Shown here piece by piece: positions 59,956-64,000 of a stretch of 64,000 nucleotides of DNA. A model generated the notes under the pieces. The model saw only the letters and a program-made list of their open reading frames with translations. It made no database searches and was not told the DNA's origin. The position numbers were made by a program, and so were the translations under genes. Every line of letters begins with the position of its first letter. The first letter of the stretch is position 1. Source of the stretch: Adineta vaga (taxonomy: Eukaryota; Rotifera); the NCBI GenBank assembly GCA_021613535.1, contig CP075496.1, positions 248,001 through 312,000 of the forward strand. Reading direction: 5' to 3'.

Positions 59956-61833
59956 TTACCATAGTTCTAAATCGCATTGATAGGACATAAGATGATCATT
60001 TATTTTGGTTATTTTCTTTACTGTTAATAAACTAAAACAGTTTAATAAAACTTCATCTTCCGTTTGATAATGGGATAGTGAAGAAACACTTTTTGGTTTA
60101 TTTAATTGTGTACAATCAGCAGAAATTTGCAAGAGAACACCTTTTTTGCCAACAAACAATTGGGCTTGATCTTTATTTAAACTTGTTGATGTAAAAGCTG
60201 GAAAAACAATCGTATCATTAATTTTGAATTTTTTTAAAAATTCTTCAAAATTCTTTGTATTATTCAAATTTAATCCTCGATACAATTTAACATTTTTTAT
60301 ATTTGGTATAATATTAGATGTATCTAAATATTTAATTAAAGAATATCTTAATGTTTTAATATAATCTTGAATTAATAAAATTAATTCTTCATCTAATAAA
60401 TTGAGAATATCATTAATTATTTTATAATAAAAAGGTTTTCCACTTGTATAAAGACGTATAATATTTTTTTCTGCTTCAGGTTTTTGTAAAGCTTCGATAA
60501 ATTTTTGTGCACATAAAAATAAATTTTCAATTTGAAAATGATCTGAAAAAATATTTTTTGATTTTAATAAATTATGTAATTGTTTCATTAGATTTTGATG
60601 ATAATCAATATTTAAATTAATATCAGAAAAGTTTTTTATTATAAAACTATTTTCTTTTGTTGATAAAAAATAATTTTGATTTTTTAATTTTAAATGAATA
60701 TCTTCATATGAAAATCCATAATTTAAAAAATAAATTTCTCCATTTTGAATATTTTCAATTTTTTCAATAACTTCATTAAATGAATTAGTAACAAGTAAAA
60801 CTTTTTTATATTGTTCTGCCCAAGTTTGATGATATTCAATTGCTGAACAATAAATAATAATACCTTTTATATGAAAATAATATCCAATTTGAGAAATAAT
60901 ATCTTTTCCAGATGAACCTGATGTTATTAAAATAAGATTATTCAAAATATTAGATTTAATAAATTTTATTAATTGATTTGTTTCATTAAATTGTTTAATT
61001 TGATAATTTTCTGTTGAAAATCTTTGTTTTAATATATCTATACAATTTTGATTTGATTTATTTTCAATTTGTTGATCATACCAAATAATACTAATTGGTA
61101 ATGTTTGTCCATTTATCATATCATGATATAATTTCTTTTCAAAACTTTCAAAATAATGATTTAAATTTTGTATTTGTTCACTTTTCTTATTTTTAATAAT
61201 TTCCATATGATCCCTTAATTTTTCATCTAATTCTTTTAATTTCTGATTAAATATAAGTTCACTTCCTCCAGCACTAATAAGAGCTCCTAATCCAAGTGTA
61301 GCAACACCAAACATTGATCCACCAGCAAAAAGAGTAATAATTGCAGCCATCATAGTTCCAATGCCAATAGACGAAAAAATTGATATTAATAAAACTTGAT
61401 GAGAGAAAGTTTTTGCTAACGAATCAATTTTACTGAATAATTCATGTAAGTGTTGTTTCATTTCTTGTGCATTGATTGTTGATGCAAGTTGATCAAGTAA
61501 ATTAAAAAGAATTTCTTTTGCATTCTTTTTTTGTTCTTCAATTTCGTTTAAAATCTGTTGAATATTTTTATCAAATTGTTCTTGAATATCAGTTATTGTT
61601 GATTTAAGATTACTAATTTGATAGATATTTGAATGATACCATGAATGTCGATTTTGTAAAATATTTATTTCTTTGAGAGTTTCTTGTAAACCTTCGATTG
61701 ATTTATCGAACAAATTTCTCACTAACTTTTCAAATATTTTTCGTTGTTCTTTCGATAATCCCAATAATTTATTGTAAATCTAAAACAAAATCTTTAGAAT
61801 AAGATTGTTTGTTAATATTTAACTTACATCCAT
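59956..61833 (-). CDS. ADP-ribosyltransferase with coiled coil and membrane helices
   Basis: Two exons, 61833-61828 (only Met-Asp) and 61779-59956, phase 0, intron 48 nt; 609 residues. Residues about 10-130 are coiled coil (IQEQFDKNIQQIL, EEQKKNAKEIL). Two hydrophobic helices follow (VLLISIFSSIGIG, AIITLFAGGSMFG, VATLGLGALIS; about 130-175), then another coil. Residues about 225-375 form an alpha/beta domain (SISIIWYDQ, LILITSGSSGKD, GIIIYCSAIEYHQTWAEQY) often seen before ARTs in bdelloids. The last 120 residues are an ART fold with R503 in LYRGL, STS at 533-535 and E-D-E at 576-578, the R-S-ExE set. The mixture resembles a membrane-associated effector, but origin and target are unknown. Confidence 0.85.
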
Positions 61834-62289
61834 AGAATGAGATATAATATTTTGAAATCAGTAGAATGCGTTATTATTTATCTACGAATAAAAATTGCAC
61901 ATTTATTTAATAAAAGTTTCGTAGAAGGATAATACTACAAAAAATAGAATTGTATTGTGAAATATATCTCTCAATATAGTTATTTATGTACTTGTACGAC
62001 TTTATTAAAAGCGACATGTTCTATTCAGTTTGAATAGGAAAAAACCTTTATACGGCAAATAGATATACAGAGAGATAGAAATAAATTCGCAGGAAGGACA
62101 AAAAAATAAAGATCCATATGTGTACCATGTGCGTCATTTCCATGCAATGAGATATAAGAAGAAAAACAGTACGATTACGCACTGAAGAGAGCGTAAGTCT
62201 ATGCTGTCGCAGTGTTTTAATTTTATTTTCTCTATTGACTTTCAAGTTAAGCTCACAAAACGTGCCGCTATTTATCACAATCGAATAAG
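61834..62289. other. Intergenic
   Basis: Upstream region of the second ART gene. Nothing recognisable; the frame 62048-62344 spans simple C-rich DNA. Confidence 0.4.
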
Positions 62290-62657
62290 TGTGTGTGGGT
62301 GTTAGACAGATGTAGTACCCATACCCACACCCACACCCACCCAAGGGGAAAAAAGCGGATCCTGGATCCTCAGAGATCCTAGATCTTTTTTCTTCGTTAA
62401 TAACTCTGTGGTAGAGAATGGCTACTAGTGCAATCTTAGTAGCAAATCGGACTCATTATATTAATGTAGAGAAAAGAGAAAAAAACGAGTTTTTTCATAT
62501 GTTAGGCTCTCTGAGGATCTCTAAAATCCATGAGGATCCCTACGATCCAGGATCCGCTTTTCCCCCTTTGCAGTCTCCGTATTCAGTCAGTCAAAATAAA
62601 TCATTGAGGATGTTGGTGTGGGTACTACATTTGTCTAATACCCACACCCACACCCTT
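62290..62657. mobile_element. Composite inverted element: MITE-like core between mirrored telomere-like hairpins
   Basis: Left hairpin 62290-62341 (GTGTGTGGGTG ... TACCCACACCCACACCC) and right hairpin 62604-62657 (TTGAGGATGTTGGTGTGGG ... CCCACACCCACACCCTT). Their loops are inverted copies of each other (TTAGACAGATGTAGTA against TTAGACAAATGTAGTA on the opposite strand). The core 62342-62570 has the same termini as the element at 26989-27119. So hairpins and core form one large inverted repeat. Confidence 0.7.
62342..62570. mobile_element. MITE-like element, copy B
   Basis: 229 bp; left end CAAGGGGAAAAAAGCGGATC (62342-62361), right end CGCTTTTCCCCCTTTG (ending 62570), inverted and almost identical. 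Internally rich in GGATCC/GATCCT words. Same termini as copy A. No transposase. Confidence 0.75.
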
Positions 62658-62665
62658 CTAATTCG

Positions 62666-62837
62666 AATTTTAATTTAAAACTTTGTACAGATGAAGATCT
62701 CAATGAGAATAATTTATTGTAAAACTTTCAACTTTGTACCCATATCTTTGCAGAGGAAGAAGCGTTAGGTCTGAAACTTTCACAATAAACTATTCTCATC
62801 AAGATCGTCATCTCTACAAAGTTTTAAAGTAAAATTT
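62666..62837. repeat. Foldback element with 64-bp arms
   Basis: Left arm 62666-62729 (starts AATTTTAATTTAAAACTTTG) and right arm 62773-62837, inverted, with roughly 85% match by eye; loop 43 nt. Shared core words: AACTTTGTA, AGATGA, GATC, ATGAGAATA, TTTATTGT. Not related to the GC-rich or telomere-like hairpins. Confidence 0.8.
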
Positions 62838-63331
62838 AAAAATGAGTTTTTTTTACGAACTCTCTTAGAATTTGCATCTATACTATAAACTGTACCCATT
62901 GTAAGTTTTGAAGATAAGGTGTTGCGTGAATTCCGTTTATTAATGAACAACAACAAGAGAGAAAGAAACACACGTATATAGATAAGATATAAAGAGAAGA
63001 ACTAGATAGCGCGAAGTGTACGAAAGAGAACGAGATACATGCACGTATATGTATTGGAGAATTCCTTTGTATATGTATAGTGACATGAATAGAGAAAAAC
63101 TCCAATATAAATATTTCGGAATTGTCTACACTAACACCTATCAGAAAAATATGAGCACAGATAGGAGATGTCACCTCAGATGTTTCCCTTGTGCGTATAC
63201 AATACAAGTATAGTGCATGATATGTTTATAAATGTGAATAATTGAATGTTTGTAAAAAGAAATTTAAGAATGTGTTTTCTAATTAGATTTAAATAAATAG
63301 AAATTCACTCAGTAGTTTTTCAAAAGAAGAT
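62838..63331. other. Intergenic
   Basis: No gene; overlapping frames on both strands are low-quality. The 3' UTR of the FG-GAP gene should lie at the right end. Confidence 0.4.
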
Positions 63332-64000
63332 TTAAGATATAGAACATTCACACGTATTTAAAAGAATGTCTAGATTACGACCGAAGTAGTTCGAGATGAT
63401 TATATCTTGACAATTATCACCATTAAAATCATGAACAATTAGCTTAGTGTCCGGTTCATTATAATACGTTTCAGGTACAAATATGTTTTGTGCTTTAAAA
63501 ATTCCATTTCCATAACCAACTAACACATTTATGTAATCGGTTCGCGCACTAGGAACGAGTATATCTACATGACCATCATTATTTAAATCACCAATAGCGG
63601 GTGGCGTTGTACTAATAATATCAGTTTCTATGAAAAAATCGACATATGCACTTAAAGTTCCGTTACCATATCCAAACAATACACTAATAGCATTTCTACC
63701 TATACAAATGAAAGCAACGTCTAACCATGTGTCTTCGTTAAAGTCGCCAACAATCATTGAAGTTGGATTATAACCACCTCCAGTAAAAAATGTCTTTACA
63801 GGTTGAAAAGTTCCATTTCCATATCCAAGTAATATGCCAACCTGTTTGCTGTAATAATTGATAAAAGTGATGTCTTTATAGTTATCATTATTAAAATCAC
63901 TAACACTAAGCTTCAATGGCCAACTACTAGGTCCAGCCGAAAATCTTGTATATGTTGCAAAACTTCCATCACCATTGTTAAGAAAAACACCAATAGTATT
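63332..64000 (-). CDS. FG-GAP/VCBS repeat protein (5' partial)
   Basis: The frame stays open to the right edge. Four or more FG-GAP units are present, with calcium-type loops DFNNDNYKD, DFNEDTWLD, DLNNDGHVD and DFNGDNCQD, each followed by GYGNGT or GYGNGI. The C-terminus (LLNTCECSIS) matches the end of the gene at 1-2187 (LLNTCQC), so the two are members of one family and probably share the upstream Thr linker and membrane part, which would lie outside the window. An adhesion or recognition role is likely by analogy with integrin propellers. Confidence 0.88.
   Translation of the reverse strand, partial: NTIGVFLNNGDGSFATYTRFSAGPSSWPLKLSVSDFNNDNYKDITFINYYSKQVGILLGYGNGTFQPVKTFFTGGGYNPTSMIVGDFNEDTWLDVAFICIGRNAISVLFGYGNGTLSAYVDFFIETDIISTTPPAIGDLNNDGHVDILVPSARTDYINVLVGYGNGIFKAQNIFVPETYYNEPDTKLIVHDFNGDNCQDIIISNYFGRNLDILLNTCECSIS

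Noticed and set aside
62418-62678. 86-codon frame over the MITE copy B
   Set aside because: Spans inverted repeat and telomere-like hairpin sequence; not conserved in copy A.

Overview
The window is animal nuclear DNA, AT-rich, with genes on both strands broken by very short introns (mostly 46-65 nt, GT-AG). The gene content points to a bdelloid rotifer (Adineta/Rotaria type): ADP-ribosyltransferases fused to unusual partners, FG-GAP repeat proteins, F-box and LRR proteins, a STRA6-like receptor, a peptide-type GPCR, and many copies of a TGTGGG-type motif, the unit reported for bdelloid telomeres. This is an inference from content; no species marker was seen. Most gene models below were built by hand from splice sites and checked by reading-frame phase.

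Layout. 1-2187: 5'-partial membrane protein ending in FG-GAP repeats. 3.3-3.7 kb: ricin-type lectin (minus). 4.8-8.7 kb: three-module membrane protein (minus), related to the first gene. 9.0 kb: small secreted Cys-rich protein. 9.7-12.4 kb: LIM x4 - ankyrin - ADP-ribosyltransferase fusion. 14.1-15.9 kb: gene remnants cut by a GC-rich foldback region. 16.4-18.1 kb: F-box protein. 19.3-20.6 kb: neuronal-calcium-sensor-like gene with an in-frame stop. 22.5-26.1 kb: 11-exon hAT transposase, probably decayed. 28.3-31.6 kb: F-box gene followed by 16 leucine-rich-repeat exons in a 141-nt exon+intron tandem array, with a 203-bp TG...CA insertion in one intron. 33.1-35.2 kb: degraded coding relics. 35.2-37.4 kb and 44.5-47.4 kb: two paralogous mosaic surface proteins. 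37.7 kb: secreted helical protein. 39.1-41.2 kb: cytochrome P450. 41.4-43.8 kb: STRA6-like receptor, apparently with an EGF exon. 48.1 kb: two-TM protein. 49.9 kb: secreted jelly-roll-like protein. 52.2-53.9 kb: VWA-RING protein. 55.2-56.4 kb: NmrA-like NAD(P)-binding protein. 57.3-58.4 kb: GPCR. 59.3 kb: small secreted protein. 60.0-61.8 kb: second ADP-ribosyltransferase, with membrane helices. 62.3-62.8 kb: foldback/MITE-like elements. 63.3-64.0 kb: second FG-GAP protein, 5'-partial.

Two themes stand out. First, genes for extracellular or recognition proteins dominate, and several are modular or expanding: the LRR exon array, the triple-module receptor with a nearly identical 283-bp segment in modules 1 and 3, and the FG-GAP family. 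Second, the intergenic space carries more than ten small hairpins built from GGGTGT/TGTGGG-like arms in opposite orientation, plus at least three other inverted-repeat element types. No CRISPR array, rRNA or convincing tRNA was seen.
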